Positions 7,176 through 15,581 are shown, counted from the stretch's first letter. The stretch: 18,788 nucleotides of DNA from an uncultured Eubacteriales bacterium (GCA_900554705.1 USIH01000028.1:1-18788); one strand, 5' to 3'. Translations and numbers: made by a program. The notes: a model not told the origin generated them from the letters alone.

Positions 7176-8366
7176 TTATTTCTCGCGATAGCGCTCAATG
7201 GCCATGCGCAGCAGGTCGAGCGCGCGCTCCAATTCCTGCGCGCAGCGCACGTAGGCGATGCGGATCTCGTTTTTGCCCGCGCCCTCGGTCGCGTAAAAGC
7301 CACTGCCCGGCGCGAACATTACGGTCTCGTGGTCGTCTTCAAACTCCGTCAGCAGGAACATTTGGAACTTCTCCGCGTCGTCCACGGGCAGCTTTGCCAT
7401 GGTGTAAAACGCGCCCTTCGGTTCGTTGGTCACAACGCCCGGGATCTCCAGCAGCTTGCGGTAGCAGACGTCGCGCCGATGCTCATATTCGCGCCGCGTC
7501 GCGTCGAAGTAGGACGGGTCGACCCGGTACAGCGCGGCGGCACCGATCTGGTCGAGCGTGGCGACGGACAGCCGCGCCTGCGCGATCTTGACCGCGCCCT
7601 CCATCAGCGCGCGGTTGCGGCTGATCAGCGCGCCGATACGCGCGCCGCAGGCGCTGAAACGCTTGGAGACCGAGTCGATCAGGATCAGGTTCTCCGCGAT
7701 GTCCTCAAAACGGGCGGCAGTCGTCAGCGCCGCGCCGTCGTAGATAAACTCCCGATAGACCTCGTCGCAGATGAGATACAGGCCGCGCTCCCGCGCAATG
7801 TCCGCAAGCAGACGAAGCTCCTGCCGCGACAGGACGGTGCCCGTGGGGTTGCCGGGGCTTGTGACCAAAATGGCGCGCGTCTTTGCGCCGATGAGCGGCT
7901 CGATCTGCTCGCGCGTGGCGAAGCGATAGCCTGTCTCCGGCGTCGTGGGGACGGGACGGATCACGCCCCCCGCCATGCGGATGAAGGTGCTGTAGTTGGG
8001 ATAGAACGGCTCGGGAACGATCACTTCGTCGTCGGGATCCAGAATGCAGAGCATCGCCATGAGCAGCGCCTCGCTGCCGCCGGTCGTGATGAGAATATCG
8101 TCCGTATCGAAGCGGACGCCCAGACGGAGATAGTAAGCCTGCACGGCGGAGATCAGCTCCGGCATACCGGGGGAAGGGGCGTAGTCCAGCACGTCGCGGC
8201 GGAAATTGGCGATCGCGTCGAAATAAGCGGGCGGCGTCTGGATGTCCGGCTGGCCGATGTTGAGCGCATGGATGGTAATGCCGCGCTCCCGCGCGGCGAG
8301 CGCGTAGGGATAGAATTTCCGGATGGGGGAAAGCGCGCAGTCTTGAATTTTTTGCGAAAGTTTCAT
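7176..8366 (-). CDS. PLP-dependent aminotransferase, class I/II (aspartate aminotransferase fold)
   Basis: The 396-residue cytoplasmic enzyme is a fold-type I aminotransferase. The PLP lysine is K235 in DSVSKRFSACGARIG, N173 sits in SPGNPTGT, D201 and Y204 in CDEVYREF, and the substrate carboxylate arginine is in NEIRIAYV. The N-terminal ALSPIRKFYPYA and LNIGQPD are usual for the broad aspartate/aromatic group. The exact amino donor cannot be told from sequence. GGAGG lies 7 bases before the ATG. It follows metK by 24 bases with no terminator between, so it is very likely under the same SAM-I riboswitch; this hints at a role in methionine or sulfur metabolism, for instance transamination of a methionine-derived keto acid. 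Confidence 0.93.
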   Translation of the reverse strand: MKLSQKIQDCALSPIRKFYPYALAARERGITIHALNIGQPDIQTPPAYFDAIANFRRDVLDYAPSPGMPELISAVQAYYLRLGVRFDTDDILITTGGSEALLMAMLCILDPDDEVIVPEPFYPNYSTFIRMAGGVIRPVPTTPETGYRFATREQIEPLIGAKTRAILVTSPGNPTGTVLSRQELRLLADIARERGLYLICDEVYREFIYDGAALTTAARFEDIAENLILIDSVSKRFSACGARIGALISRNRALMEGAVKIAQARLSVATLDQIGAAALYRVDPSYFDATRREYEHRRDVCYRKLLEIPGVVTNEPKGAFYTMAKLPVDDAEKFQMFLLTEFEDDHETVMFAPGSGFYATEGAGKNEIRIAYVRCAQELERALDLLRMAIERYREK

Positions 8367-8390
8367 GGGGAAACCTCCTTCAAGGCAAAA

Positions 8391-9551
8391 TTAGACCTCT
8401 GCAAGAATGCGCTCGACCGCGTCCGTCTTCTCCCACGGCAGGTCAAGATCCGTGCGGCCGAAATGACCGTAGGCGGCGATCTGCTGATAGATGGGGCGGC
8501 GCAGATCCAGAGCGCTGATGATGGAGGCGGGGCGCAGGTCGAAGACGCGGCGCACCAGCTCGCTCAGACGTAGGTCGGAGATCGTTCCGGTGCCGTAGGT
8601 GTCGACGAGAACGGAGACGGGATGCGCAACGCCGATGGCGTAGGCAAGCTCGATCTGGCAGCGGCGGGCAAGACCGGCCGCGACCAGATTTTTGGCAACG
8701 TAGCGCGCCATATAGGCGGCACTGCGGTCTACCTTTGTCGGATCCTTGCCGGAGAACGCGCCGCCGCCGTGCGCCGCGTAGCCGCCGTAGGTGTCGACGA
8801 TGATCTTTCGGCCGGTCAGGCCGGAATCCGCAGCGGGTCCGCCGATGACAAAGCGTCCCGTCGGGTTTACATAAAACTTTGTATCATTGTCCAGCAGGTG
8901 CGCCGGAAGCGTCGGACGGACGACCTGTTCGACAATGTCGCGGCGCAGAGAGGCGATGTCGATGCGCTCGTCGTGCTGCGTCGAGACGACCACCGTGTCG
9001 ATGCGCTCGACACTGCCGTCCTCGCCGTACTGCACGGAGACCTGACTCTTGCCGTCCGGCCGCAGCCACGGCAGCGAGCCGTCCTTGCGCACGTCTGCCA
9101 GCCGCTTTGCCAGTTTATGCGCGTAGGAGATGGGAGCGGGCATCTTTTCCGGCGTCTCGTCGCAGGCATAGCCGAACATCATGCCCTGATCACCGGCACC
9201 GAGCGTGTCGGGGTCTTCGTAGGAGCTGTCGACGCCCATAGCGATGTCGCCGGACTGCTCGTCGATCGCCGTCAGGACGGCGCAGGTGTTGCCGTTAAAG
9301 CCGGCGGCGGGGGAGTCGTAGCCGATGTTTTTCAGTGTCTGGCGCGCCACATGGGGGATGTCCACATAGCAGTCCGTGGAGATCTCGCCCATGACGAGCA
9401 CCATGCCGGTCGTGGCGATGCACTCGCAGGCGACGCGGGCGTTTTTGTCCTTGGCGAGGATGGCGTCGAGCACGCCGTCGGAGATCTGGTCGCATACCTT
9501 GTCGGGATGCCCCTCGGTCACGGATTCGGAGGTGAAAATTCTTTTTTGCAT
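8391..9551 (-). CDS. metK: S-adenosylmethionine synthetase
   Basis: MetK makes S-adenosylmethionine from methionine and ATP in the cytoplasm. The 386-residue protein is of usual length and begins with the signature [20 protein letters not shown] (H15, D17). It also carries [12 protein letters not shown] at 118-129 and the glycine-rich P-loop-like [20 protein letters not shown] ribosome site AAGGAAA lies before the ATG. The leader carries a promoter, a SAM-I riboswitch and a terminator, so expression falls when the product is abundant. It is the first gene of a two-gene unit with the aminotransferase. Confidence 0.98.
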   Translation of the reverse strand: MQKRIFTSESVTEGHPDKVCDQISDGVLDAILAKDKNARVACECIATTGMVLVMGEISTDCYVDIPHVARQTLKNIGYDSPAAGFNGNTCAVLTAIDEQSGDIAMGVDSSYEDPDTLGAGDQGMMFGYACDETPEKMPAPISYAHKLAKRLADVRKDGSLPWLRPDGKSQVSVQYGEDGSVERIDTVVVSTQHDERIDIASLRRDIVEQVVRPTLPAHLLDNDTKFYVNPTGRFVIGGPAADSGLTGRKIIVDTYGGYAAHGGGAFSGKDPTKVDRSAAYMARYVAKNLVAAGLARRCQIELAYAIGVAHPVSVLVDTYGTGTISDLRLSELVRRVFDLRPASIISALDLRRPIYQQIAAYGHFGRTDLDLPWEKTDAVERILAEV

Positions 9552-9596
9552 GGATGGGTTTTCCTTTCTTCGTTGATTCTCATAACCCGTCGATAC

Positions 9597-9623
9597 AAAA
9601 AATACCCTGCTCTCGACAGGGTA
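9597..9623 (-). terminator. Riboswitch expression-platform terminator
   Basis: The minus strand has the stem TACCCTG/CAGGGTA with a short loop, followed by TTTTTT. It lies 10 bases after the SAM-I aptamer. The competing antiterminator is probably formed by AGAGTGG in the aptamer 5' side pairing with CCACTCT just before this stem. Confidence 0.88.
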
Positions 9624-9633
9624 CAGAGTGGAT

Positions 9634-9732
9634 CCTCATCTGTCGATGTTTCATCGCCGGAATTGGCACCTTGCAGCGCTGTGCAGGTTGTCGGGCTTCA
9701 TCGGGCCGGTCCCTCCGCCACTCTCGATAAGG
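9634..9732 (-). promoter_or_regulatory. SAM-I riboswitch (S-box) aptamer
   Basis: The minus strand shows the conserved S-box core in order: P1 5' strand CCTTATC, GAGAGTGGCGGAGGGAC, the kink-turn and pseudoknot region CCGGCCCGATGAAGCCCG, then ACAACCTGC, AAGGTGCCAATTCC, and the closing P1 strand GATGAGG, which pairs with CCTTATC. When bound to S-adenosylmethionine it holds P1 closed and lets the downstream terminator form, switching off metK and the aminotransferase gene. Confidence 0.97.
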
Positions 9733-9750
9733 TTATGAAGTTACGTCCCT

Positions 9751-9778
9751 ATGATAACACAAAACGGCGTGAAGTCAA
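9751..9778 (-). promoter_or_regulatory. Promoter of metK
   Basis: The minus strand shows TTGACT (9773-9778), a 16-base spacer and TATCAT (9751-9756) with an upstream TG (extended -10). Transcription would begin just before the riboswitch aptamer, as expected. Confidence 0.8.
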
Positions 9779-9785
9779 GATGTTT

Positions 9786-9859
9786 TTGACGTTTTTGGGC
9801 GATTTCGGATCCCCGCAGGGGGGATGGGATTGACGATATGAAAAAGTTGACGCTTGACG
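9786..9859 (+). repeat. Four TTGACG repeats between metK and cooS
   Basis: TTGACG occurs in the same orientation at 9786-9791, 9830-9835, 9847-9852 and 9854-9859. It lies between the divergent metK and cooS promoters, with a related TTGACT as the cooS -35. Clustered direct hexamers in a divergent intergenic region could be a regulator binding array, but the regulator is unknown. Confidence 0.4.
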
Positions 9860-9892
9860 TAAAAATATGGGGTTTTGCGGGGAAAGACAGGG

Positions 9893-9921
9893 TTGACTTT
9901 CCGATGGACAACTGATAAAAT
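9893..9921 (+). promoter_or_regulatory. Promoter of the cooS-cooC-acsB operon
   Basis: TTGACT (9893-9898), a 17-base spacer and TAAAAT (9916-9921) preceded by TGA (extended -10) form a strong housekeeping-type promoter. The leader is about 80 bases long and contains a 7-bp hairpin (9955-9973) before the AGGAGGA ribosome site. I see no clear Rex or CooA-type palindrome. Confidence 0.75.
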
Positions 9922-10007
9922 TGTAACGGTATTTTGGGCGCTCCCTGCCCGAACGCGGTGCGCAAAGCATCGCCATATTTTCTGCCTATCGAAACAGGAG
10001 GAACAAC

Positions 10008-11906
10008 ATGAGTCAAGACCGTTACATAACTGTGGAACAGATGGAGGAGGCGACCGCTTCTTTACTGGAAAACGGAAAGAAGGTCGGCGCCGACAGCTGG
10101 CAGCAGCGTGCAAAGAACCAGACGCCCCACTGCGGCTTCGGCGAGGCGGGAACCTGCTGCCGCATTTGCTCCATGGGTCCGTGCCGCATCACGCCGAAGG
10201 CACCGCGCGGCATCTGCGGCTGCGACGTGCACGGCATCGTCGCGCGCAACTACCTGCGCTTCACCGCCGGCGGATCGGCGACGCACTCCGACCACGGCCG
10301 TGAGATCTGCCACACGCTCTATCAGACGCGTGAGGGCGGCAACTACACCGTCAAGGATCCGGAGAAGCTCAAGCGCATCGCCGCCGAGTGGAGCATCCCC
10401 ACCGAGGGAAAGGACATTTATGACCTTGCCCACGAAGTGGCGGAGACCGGTCTGATGGAATACGGCAAGCCTTTCGGCGTGCAGCGCTTCCTCAAGCGCG
10501 CGCCGGAGCACACGCAGAAGCTCTGGAAGGATGCCGAGATCGAGCCGCGTGCGATCGACCGTGAGGTTTCTCAGTCGATGCATATGACGCACATGGGCTG
10601 CTCTTCGCTGCCCGAGGCGCTGATCCGTCAGGCGCTGCGCGCCGGCCTTTCCGACGGCTGGGGCGGCTCCATGATGGGCACGGAGTTCTCCGACGTCCTG
10701 TTCGGCACGCCGAAGCCCGTCGACACCACCGCGAACATCGGCGTCATGGAGAAGGACATGGTCAACATCATTGTCCACGGCCATGATCCGTCTCTTTCCG
10801 AGATGATCGTCTTCTACGCGAACGATCCCGAGATGATCGCCCTTGCCAAGAGCGTGGGCGCGAAGGGCATCAACGTTGCCGGTGTCTGCTGCACGGCAAA
10901 CGAGGTCGCCATGCGCCACGGCATCCCGATGGCGGGCAACTTCCTGTCGCAGGAAAATGTTGTCCTGACCGGTGCCTGCGAAGCGATCGTCGTCGACGTG
11001 CAGTGCATCTTCCCCGCGCTTGGCCCGCTGTCCAAGTGCTTCCATACGAAATTCGTTACCACCTCTCCCATTGCGCGCATTCCCGACTCCGAGTTCATCC
11101 GCTTCTCCTCCGAGTCTGCGGGCGAAAACGCGAAGGCGATCGTGAAGATGGCGGTGGAAAACTTCAAGAACCGTGACCAGTCGCTGGTCAACATCCCCCA
11201 GCAGAAGACCAAGGCGACCGTCGGCTACTCCGTCGAGGCGATCAAGTCCTGCCTCGATACCGTCACCAACAGCCATGTCGACGTGACCGGCACGACCCGT
11301 CCGCTGGTCGACGTGGTCAAGTCCGGCGTTCTGCGCGGCGCCGTGGCAATGGTCGGCTGCAACAACCCCAAGGTGCGCCCCGATACCGCGCACATCGAGC
11401 TGATGAAGAAGCTCATTAAGAACGACATTATCCTCATCGTCTCCGGCTGCTCCGCGCAGGCTGCCGCCAAGGCAGGCCTGATGGACAAGGAAGCGAAGGA
11501 GCTTTGCGGCGAAGGCCTGAAGCGTGTGTGCGAGCTTGTGGATATTCCGCCCGTGCTGCATATGGGCTCCTGCGTCGACATTTCCCGCATGATGATCCTT
11601 GCCTCCGACATCGCCAAGGACTGGGGCTGCAACATTTCTCAGGTTCCCGTCGTCGGCTGCGCGCCGGAATGGATGTCGGAAAAGGCGGTCTCTATCGGTA
11701 ACTACGTTGTTGCTACCGGCATTGAGACCTTCCTCGGCGTGGATCCCTACACGAAGGGTTCCGAAGAGGTCACGGCGCTGCTTCAGGGCGACCATGGCAT
11801 CAAGGATTGGGTCGAGGCGAAGTTTGTCGTGGAGACCGACATTGAAAAACTGGGCGACAAGATGATCCAGTGCATCGAGGACAAGCGCGCCGCGCTGGGT
11901 ATCTGA
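10008..11906 (+). CDS. cooS: Anaerobic Ni-Fe carbon monoxide dehydrogenase catalytic subunit
   Basis: The enzyme interconverts CO and CO2 and, with acetyl-CoA synthase, supplies the carbonyl of acetyl-CoA in the Wood-Ljungdahl pathway. The 632-residue length is normal. N-terminal cysteines C42 and C50 (D-cluster) and C51, C54, C59 with C70/C72 (B-cluster) are present. All C-cluster ligand motifs are visible in order: HGHDPS, GVCCTANE, VQCIFPALG, VGCNNPKVRPD, SGCSAQAAAKAG and MGSCVDISRM, plus the catalytic lysine in PEWMSEKAVSIG. It therefore looks catalytically intact. AGGAGGA lies 5 bases before the ATG. It heads an operon with cooC 3 bases downstream, then acsB. The name acsA is also used when linked to acsB. 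Confidence 0.97.
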   Translation: MSQDRYITVEQMEEATASLLENGKKVGADSWQQRAKNQTPHCGFGEAGTCCRICSMGPCRITPKAPRGICGCDVHGIVARNYLRFTAGGSATHSDHGREICHTLYQTREGGNYTVKDPEKLKRIAAEWSIPTEGKDIYDLAHEVAETGLMEYGKPFGVQRFLKRAPEHTQKLWKDAEIEPRAIDREVSQSMHMTHMGCSSLPEALIRQALRAGLSDGWGGSMMGTEFSDVLFGTPKPVDTTANIGVMEKDMVNIIVHGHDPSLSEMIVFYANDPEMIALAKSVGAKGINVAGVCCTANEVAMRHGIPMAGNFLSQENVVLTGACEAIVVDVQCIFPALGPLSKCFHTKFVTTSPIARIPDSEFIRFSSESAGENAKAIVKMAVENFKNRDQSLVNIPQQKTKATVGYSVEAIKSCLDTVTNSHVDVTGTTRPLVDVVKSGVLRGAVAMVGCNNPKVRPDTAHIELMKKLIKNDIILIVSGCSAQAAAKAGLMDKEAKELCGEGLKRVCELVDIPPVLHMGSCVDISRMMILASDIAKDWGCNISQVPVVGCAPEWMSEKAVSIGNYVVATGIETFLGVDPYTKGSEEVTALLQGDHGIKDWVEAKFVVETDIEKLGDKMIQCIEDKRAALGI

Positions 11907-11909
11907 CCT

Positions 11910-12677
11910 ATGAAGGTAGCGATCACCGGCAAGGGCGGCGTCGGCAAGACGACGCTTGCCTCTACGCTGGCAAGACTCTACGCCGCCGAGGGACGCACCG
12001 TCTTAGCGGCGGATGTGGATCCGGACGCCAACCTCGGTCTGGCGCTCGGCTTGAGCGAGGAGGAGGTCAACTCCATCGTCCCCGTCTCAAAGATGAAGGA
12101 GCTTGCGCGCGAGCGCACCGCAGCCAACGCCTCCAACACCTTCTATAAGCTCAATCCGGAGGTCTCCGATCTGCCGGATAAGCTGGCCAAGGAGGTAAAC
12201 GGCGTCCGCCTGCTCGTCATGGGCACGGTCGACACCGGCGGAAGCGGCTGCGTCTGTCCGGAGCACGTGATGCTCAAGGCGCTGCTGTCCAGCCTCGTCT
12301 TCCGCAAGGACGACGTTGTGATCATGGACATGGAGGCGGGGCTGGAGCATCTCGGCCGCGGCACGGCGAGCATGATGGATCAGTTCATCGTGGTCATCGA
12401 GCCGGGCGCGCGCTCCATCCAGACCTATACCCGCGTCAAAGAGCTTGCCCGTGACATTGGTATTACGCAGGTGCGTGTGGTGGCCAACAAGATCCGCGAC
12501 GAATCCGACCGCGCGTTTATCCGCAGCCGCATTCCCGCCGACGATCTTCTGGGCTTTATCAGCTACAGCGACGAGGTGATCGAAGCAGACCGTCGGGGAG
12601 CGTCGCCCTACGATTGCTCTCCTGCCGCGTTGGAGGAGATCCGCGCGATCAAAGATAAAATCGACCTGAAAGGATGA
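11910..12677 (+). CDS. cooC: CO dehydrogenase nickel-insertion ATPase (CooC/AcsF family)
   Basis: CooC-type P-loop ATPases of the MinD/NifH class load nickel into CO dehydrogenase; the close relative AcsF acts on acetyl-CoA synthase. The 255-residue protein has the deviant Walker A GKGGVGKT (residues 7-14), DVDPDANLG (35-43) and the metal-binding CxC motif C114-V-C116 in GSGCVCPEH. DMEAGLEHLGRGT is the family's second nucleotide motif. Placed between cooS and acsB, 3 bases after cooS and with no strong ribosome site of its own, it is probably translated by coupling. Whether it serves CODH, ACS or both cannot be decided here. Confidence 0.94.
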   Translation: MKVAITGKGGVGKTTLASTLARLYAAEGRTVLAADVDPDANLGLALGLSEEEVNSIVPVSKMKELARERTAANASNTFYKLNPEVSDLPDKLAKEVNGVRLLVMGTVDTGGSGCVCPEHVMLKALLSSLVFRKDDVVIMDMEAGLEHLGRGTASMMDQFIVVIEPGARSIQTYTRVKELARDIGITQVRVVANKIRDESDRAFIRSRIPADDLLGFISYSDEVIEADRRGASPYDCSPAALEEIRAIKDKIDLKG

Positions 12678-12683
12678 AATAAT

Positions 12684-14822
12684 ATGGCACTTTTTCAACG
12701 AGTATTCCGCGGATCGGACGAGATGTTCGCCAAGGCGGAGGCCGAAGTCAATGCCGCCGTGGCCGAGCTGGGCGAATCCGCTCCGCTGACCCTGCCCTCC
12801 ACGGCTTACTATCTGGCGTGCGTTTACGCCTATATCGGCAAGAAAGTCACAACGCTGGGCGAGCTGAAATCCGTCCTTGACAACGATGTCAAGGCGATGC
12901 TGACCCGCGAAAACCGCACGGCCTCCATCTTCTCCTCCGGCGTTGCCACTGCGATCGCCGCCGAGATCATCGAGGCGTGCAAATATGCCCGCACGCAGAC
13001 CCCCTACGAGGGCACGATCTACCACGGCCATTTCTCCGATGCCGAGGTGCGTGAGCTGGGCGTCCCGCTGGTCACGGGCGACATCCCGGGCTTTGTCGTC
13101 ATGATCGGCCCCGCGCCCTCTGCGGAAGAGGCGGTCGAGACGGTCAAGGGCTATCAGTCCCGCGGTATCTTCGTCTTCCTCATCGGCGGCATCATCGACC
13201 AGCTGGTCGAAAAGGAGTTTAAGATGGGCTGGGGCGTCCGTGTCGTCCCCGTCGGTCAGGAGATCTGGTCGGTCGGCCACATCATTTCCGTCGTCGTGCG
13301 CGCTGCTTTTATCTTCGGCGCGACGGAGGCGGGCGACGCCGACGCGTTCCATCGCTACACCTTCGACCGCATGAACGCCTTTGTCAACGCCTATGCACCC
13401 GTCAACGACATTACCGTCGCCTGCGGCGCCGGTGCGATCAAGCTGGGCTTCCCCGTTATCACCAACGATACGAACGATATGTGGGCAGTCCCGAAGTCCC
13501 TGATCGTCTATGAAAACACGAAGGACTGGATCGACACCTCCATCGAGGCGCGCGGGATCAAGCTCAAGATCACGAACATCGACATCCCCGTTTCCTTCTC
13601 CTCCGCCTTCGAAGGCGAGATCATCCGCAAGGGCGATATGCAGATCGAGGTTGACGGCTCCCGCAAGGACTGCTTCGAGCTGGTCACGACCAAGGATCCC
13701 TCCGAGATCGAGGATCACAAGATCATCGTGGACGGACCCGAGCTGGACGAACTGCCTGTCGGCAGCAAGATCTCTATGTCCTACACTGTCGAGGTGGCGG
13801 GCAAGGCAATGCAGCCGGACTTCGAGCCGGTCATGGAGCGCAAGATCCACAGCTTCCTCAACTGCGTCGAGGGTCTGATGCACACCGGTCAGCGCGATAT
13901 GATCCGCGTGCGTATCTCCAAGGCCGATTTCGAGGCGGGCTTCCGCTTCAAGCACATCGGCGAAGTGCTCTATGCGAAGATCAAGAGCGAGTTTGACGCC
14001 GTTGTGGATAAGTGTCAGGTGCGCATCGTCGTCGGCGACGAGAAGAACGCCGCGCTGCGTGCCGCTGCGAACGAAGTGTTTGACCGCCGCGACGAGCGCC
14101 TTGCGTCCATGACGGACGAAAGCGTCGATTGCTTCTATACCTGCATCATGTGTCAGGCGTTCTCGCCGAGCCATGTCTGCATCGTCACACCGGAGCGTCT
14201 GGGTCTCTGCGGTGCCGTTTCTTGGCTGGATGCCAAGGCGACCAATGAGCTTGACCCGCAGGGCCCGTGTCAGGTGGTGCCGAAGGAGCACTGCATCGAC
14301 GAGCGCCTCGGCCGCTACGAGGATGTCGACGAGGCGGTCAGCAAGTATTCGCACGGCGCGTTGGAGCACGTCACGCTCTACTCGCTCTTCCAGGATCCGA
14401 TGACCTCCTGCGGCTGCTTCGAGTGCATCTGCGGCGTGGAGCCGTGCTCGATGGGTGTCGTGATCACCTGCCGTGAGCACGCCGGTATGACGCCGCTTGG
14501 CATGACCTTCTCCGAAATGGCTTCCATGACGGGCGGCGGCGTGCAGACGCCGGGCTTCATGGGTCACGGCAAGCACTTCATCGCCTCGAAGAAGTTCATC
14601 GCCGCCGAGGGCGGCCTTGGCCGTATCGTCTGGCTGCCGAAGCTCCTGAAGGAGCAGATGCGCGAAAAGCTCAACGCCGCCGCGAAGGAGCTGTATGACG
14701 TGGACAACTTCACCGACATGATCGCCGACGAAGATGTCTGCACCGAGGATCCGGAGCAGTTGCTTGCCTTCCTCTCCGAGGTCGGCCATCCTGTTCTGAG
14801 CATGGAACCGTTCGATATGTAA
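12684..14822 (+). CDS. acsB: CO-methylating acetyl-CoA synthase
   Basis: AcsB joins CO, a methyl group from the corrinoid protein and CoA into acetyl-CoA at the Ni-Ni-[4Fe-4S] A-cluster. The 712-residue bacterial form keeps every A-cluster ligand: C487, C490, C499 and C509 in the C-x2-C-x8-C-x9-C pattern (YTCIMCQAF to LGLCGAVSW), and C576-G-C578 in TSCGCFECICG. The spacing of 89 residues between the first ligand and the CGC motif equals that in Moorella (506 and 595, from memory). The N-terminal domain that docks CODH is complete. AAAGGA lies 9 bases before the ATG, overlapping the cooC stop. Genes for the corrinoid protein (acsC, acsD) and methyltransferase (acsE) are not next to it on either side. 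Confidence 0.97.
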   Translation: MALFQRVFRGSDEMFAKAEAEVNAAVAELGESAPLTLPSTAYYLACVYAYIGKKVTTLGELKSVLDNDVKAMLTRENRTASIFSSGVATAIAAEIIEACKYARTQTPYEGTIYHGHFSDAEVRELGVPLVTGDIPGFVVMIGPAPSAEEAVETVKGYQSRGIFVFLIGGIIDQLVEKEFKMGWGVRVVPVGQEIWSVGHIISVVVRAAFIFGATEAGDADAFHRYTFDRMNAFVNAYAPVNDITVACGAGAIKLGFPVITNDTNDMWAVPKSLIVYENTKDWIDTSIEARGIKLKITNIDIPVSFSSAFEGEIIRKGDMQIEVDGSRKDCFELVTTKDPSEIEDHKIIVDGPELDELPVGSKISMSYTVEVAGKAMQPDFEPVMERKIHSFLNCVEGLMHTGQRDMIRVRISKADFEAGFRFKHIGEVLYAKIKSEFDAVVDKCQVRIVVGDEKNAALRAAANEVFDRRDERLASMTDESVDCFYTCIMCQAFSPSHVCIVTPERLGLCGAVSWLDAKATNELDPQGPCQVVPKEHCIDERLGRYEDVDEAVSKYSHGALEHVTLYSLFQDPMTSCGCFECICGVEPCSMGVVITCREHAGMTPLGMTFSEMASMTGGGVQTPGFMGHGKHFIASKKFIAAEGGLGRIVWLPKLLKEQMREKLNAAAKELYDVDNFTDMIADEDVCTEDPEQLLAFLSEVGHPVLSMEPFDM

Positions 14823-14823
14823 C

Positions 14824-15330
14824 ATGAAAAAAATCACAGCGCGCGCCATTGCCTTCACGGCGCTTGGAGCGGCGATGGTCGTCGTGGCGCAGTACTTCGG
14901 TCAGTATATTCCGGAGAAGCTCGTAAGGCAGCTTGCGACCGGCACGCTCGTCAACTGTGTGCTGCTGGTCTTCACGCTGCGCGTCGGCGTCCTCTCCGGC
15001 GTGAGCATCGGCGTCATTTCTGCGGTGCTCGCAGGCCTTCTGGGCATTAGCCAGCCCTTCCTCACGCCTCTTGTCGCGGGGGGTAACGCGCTGCTGTGCC
15101 TGCTGATGTGGCTGCTGCATGCCCGTCTGACCTACTTTCCCGCACTGGTTGTCGCCGCTGCGGCGAAGTGTGCGTTCCTCTGGGTGTCCGTCAGCCTCCT
15201 GCTGCAAAAGCTCAGCAAGCCTCCGAAGATGATCAAGATGCTCACGACCATGTTCTCTTGGCCGCAGCTGATCACCGCGCTTTGCGGCGGTGTCATTGCA
15301 TGGCTTCTGTGGCGCAAGCTCCCGAAATAG
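14824..15330 (+). CDS. Six-helix membrane protein resembling an ECF transporter S component
   Basis: The 168-residue protein is almost wholly hydrophobic, with probable membrane helices near residues 8-28, 39-52, 57-75, 82-99, 104-127 and 147-163, and a basic C terminus WLLWRKLPK. Size, helix count and the N-terminal pattern (TARAIAFTALGAAMVVVAQ) resemble the substrate-binding S subunits of ECF vitamin and metal transporters, but I cannot assign a substrate. It starts one base after the acsB stop with no separate ribosome site, so it is translationally coupled to acsB. That position suggests a role in supplying a cofactor such as a corrinoid, nickel or another vitamin to the CODH/ACS system. 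This is an inference from location; no ECF ATPase or T subunit is nearby. Confidence 0.6.
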   Translation: MKKITARAIAFTALGAAMVVVAQYFGQYIPEKLVRQLATGTLVNCVLLVFTLRVGVLSGVSIGVISAVLAGLLGISQPFLTPLVAGGNALLCLLMWLLHARLTYFPALVVAAAAKCAFLWVSVSLLLQKLSKPPKMIKMLTTMFSWPQLITALCGGVIAWLLWRKLPK

Positions 15331-15333
15331 CAC

Positions 15334-15361
15334 CGCGCCGGTCGGTATTCCGACCGGCGCG
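15334..15361 (+). terminator. GC-rich hairpin ending the CODH/ACS operon (first copy)
   Basis: A perfect 12-bp stem CGCGCCGGTCGG/CCGACCGGCGCG with a TATT loop starts 4 bases after the membrane-protein stop. It looks like an intrinsic terminator, but the U-run is missing: the repeat element begins directly at its 3' edge. The same hairpin occurs again at 15616-15639. Confidence 0.7.
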
Positions 15362-15581
15362 TCAGACTGTCAAAAAAGTCCGTAACCGTCAAAATAGTTT
15401 CACTATTTCGAGAAATTCAGTTGTGGAATTTCAAAACGATCGAAAAATTTCAAACTTTTATAGGCTGAAATTAGATTGTTTTGCAAGAATTTTGACTTAC
15501 TTCGCAACGCACGCTCTACTGTATCTATATACGCCGACGAGCGTGCGTTGCTCGTCTTCCGAACCTTTTTGGCAGTCTGCC
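15361..15581 (+). mobile_element. Full-length copy (B) of a miniature inverted-repeat element
   Basis: The left end (15361-15385, GTCAGACTGTCAAAAAAG then TCCGTAA) and the right end (15557-15581) are imperfect inverted repeats of each other, 20 of 25 positions matching. The ~170-base interior is AT-rich, unlike the surrounding genes, and has no coding frame I believe. It contains a small AAATAGT/ACTATTT hairpin near the left end and a perfect 13-bp inverted repeat (15504-15516 with 15539-15551). Size, terminal repeats, lack of a transposase and multiple copies fit a MITE-like non-autonomous element. I do not recognise a named family. Confidence 0.75.
15492..15520 (+). promoter_or_regulatory. 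Possible outward promoter inside repeat copy B
   Basis: TTGACT (15492-15497), a 17-base spacer and TCTACT (15515-15520) point toward the RNA methyltransferase gene, for which no other promoter is visible. The -10 is weak (4 of 6) and overlaps the internal inverted repeat, so this is only a candidate. Confidence 0.3.

Noticed and set aside
9955..9973. Hairpin GCGGTGC/GCATCGC in the cooS leader as an attenuator
   Set aside because: The stem is only 7 bp with a wobble and is not followed by a proper U-run, so I do not list it as a regulator.
9860..10007. Rex operator or CO-sensor site before cooS
   Set aside because: I searched for a TTGTTAA/TTAACAA-type or similar palindrome near the promoter and found none convincing.
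10062..11795. A 577-codon minus-strand frame opposite cooS
   Set aside because: Antisense shadow of cooS in GC-rich codons; its composition (His, Asp, Leu, Arg rich) is typical of such mirrors.
12087..14858. A 923-codon minus-strand open frame opposite cooC and acsB
   Set aside because: It is the antisense shadow of GC-rich genes with all catalytic motifs; the product has no recognisable domain and no ribosome site.
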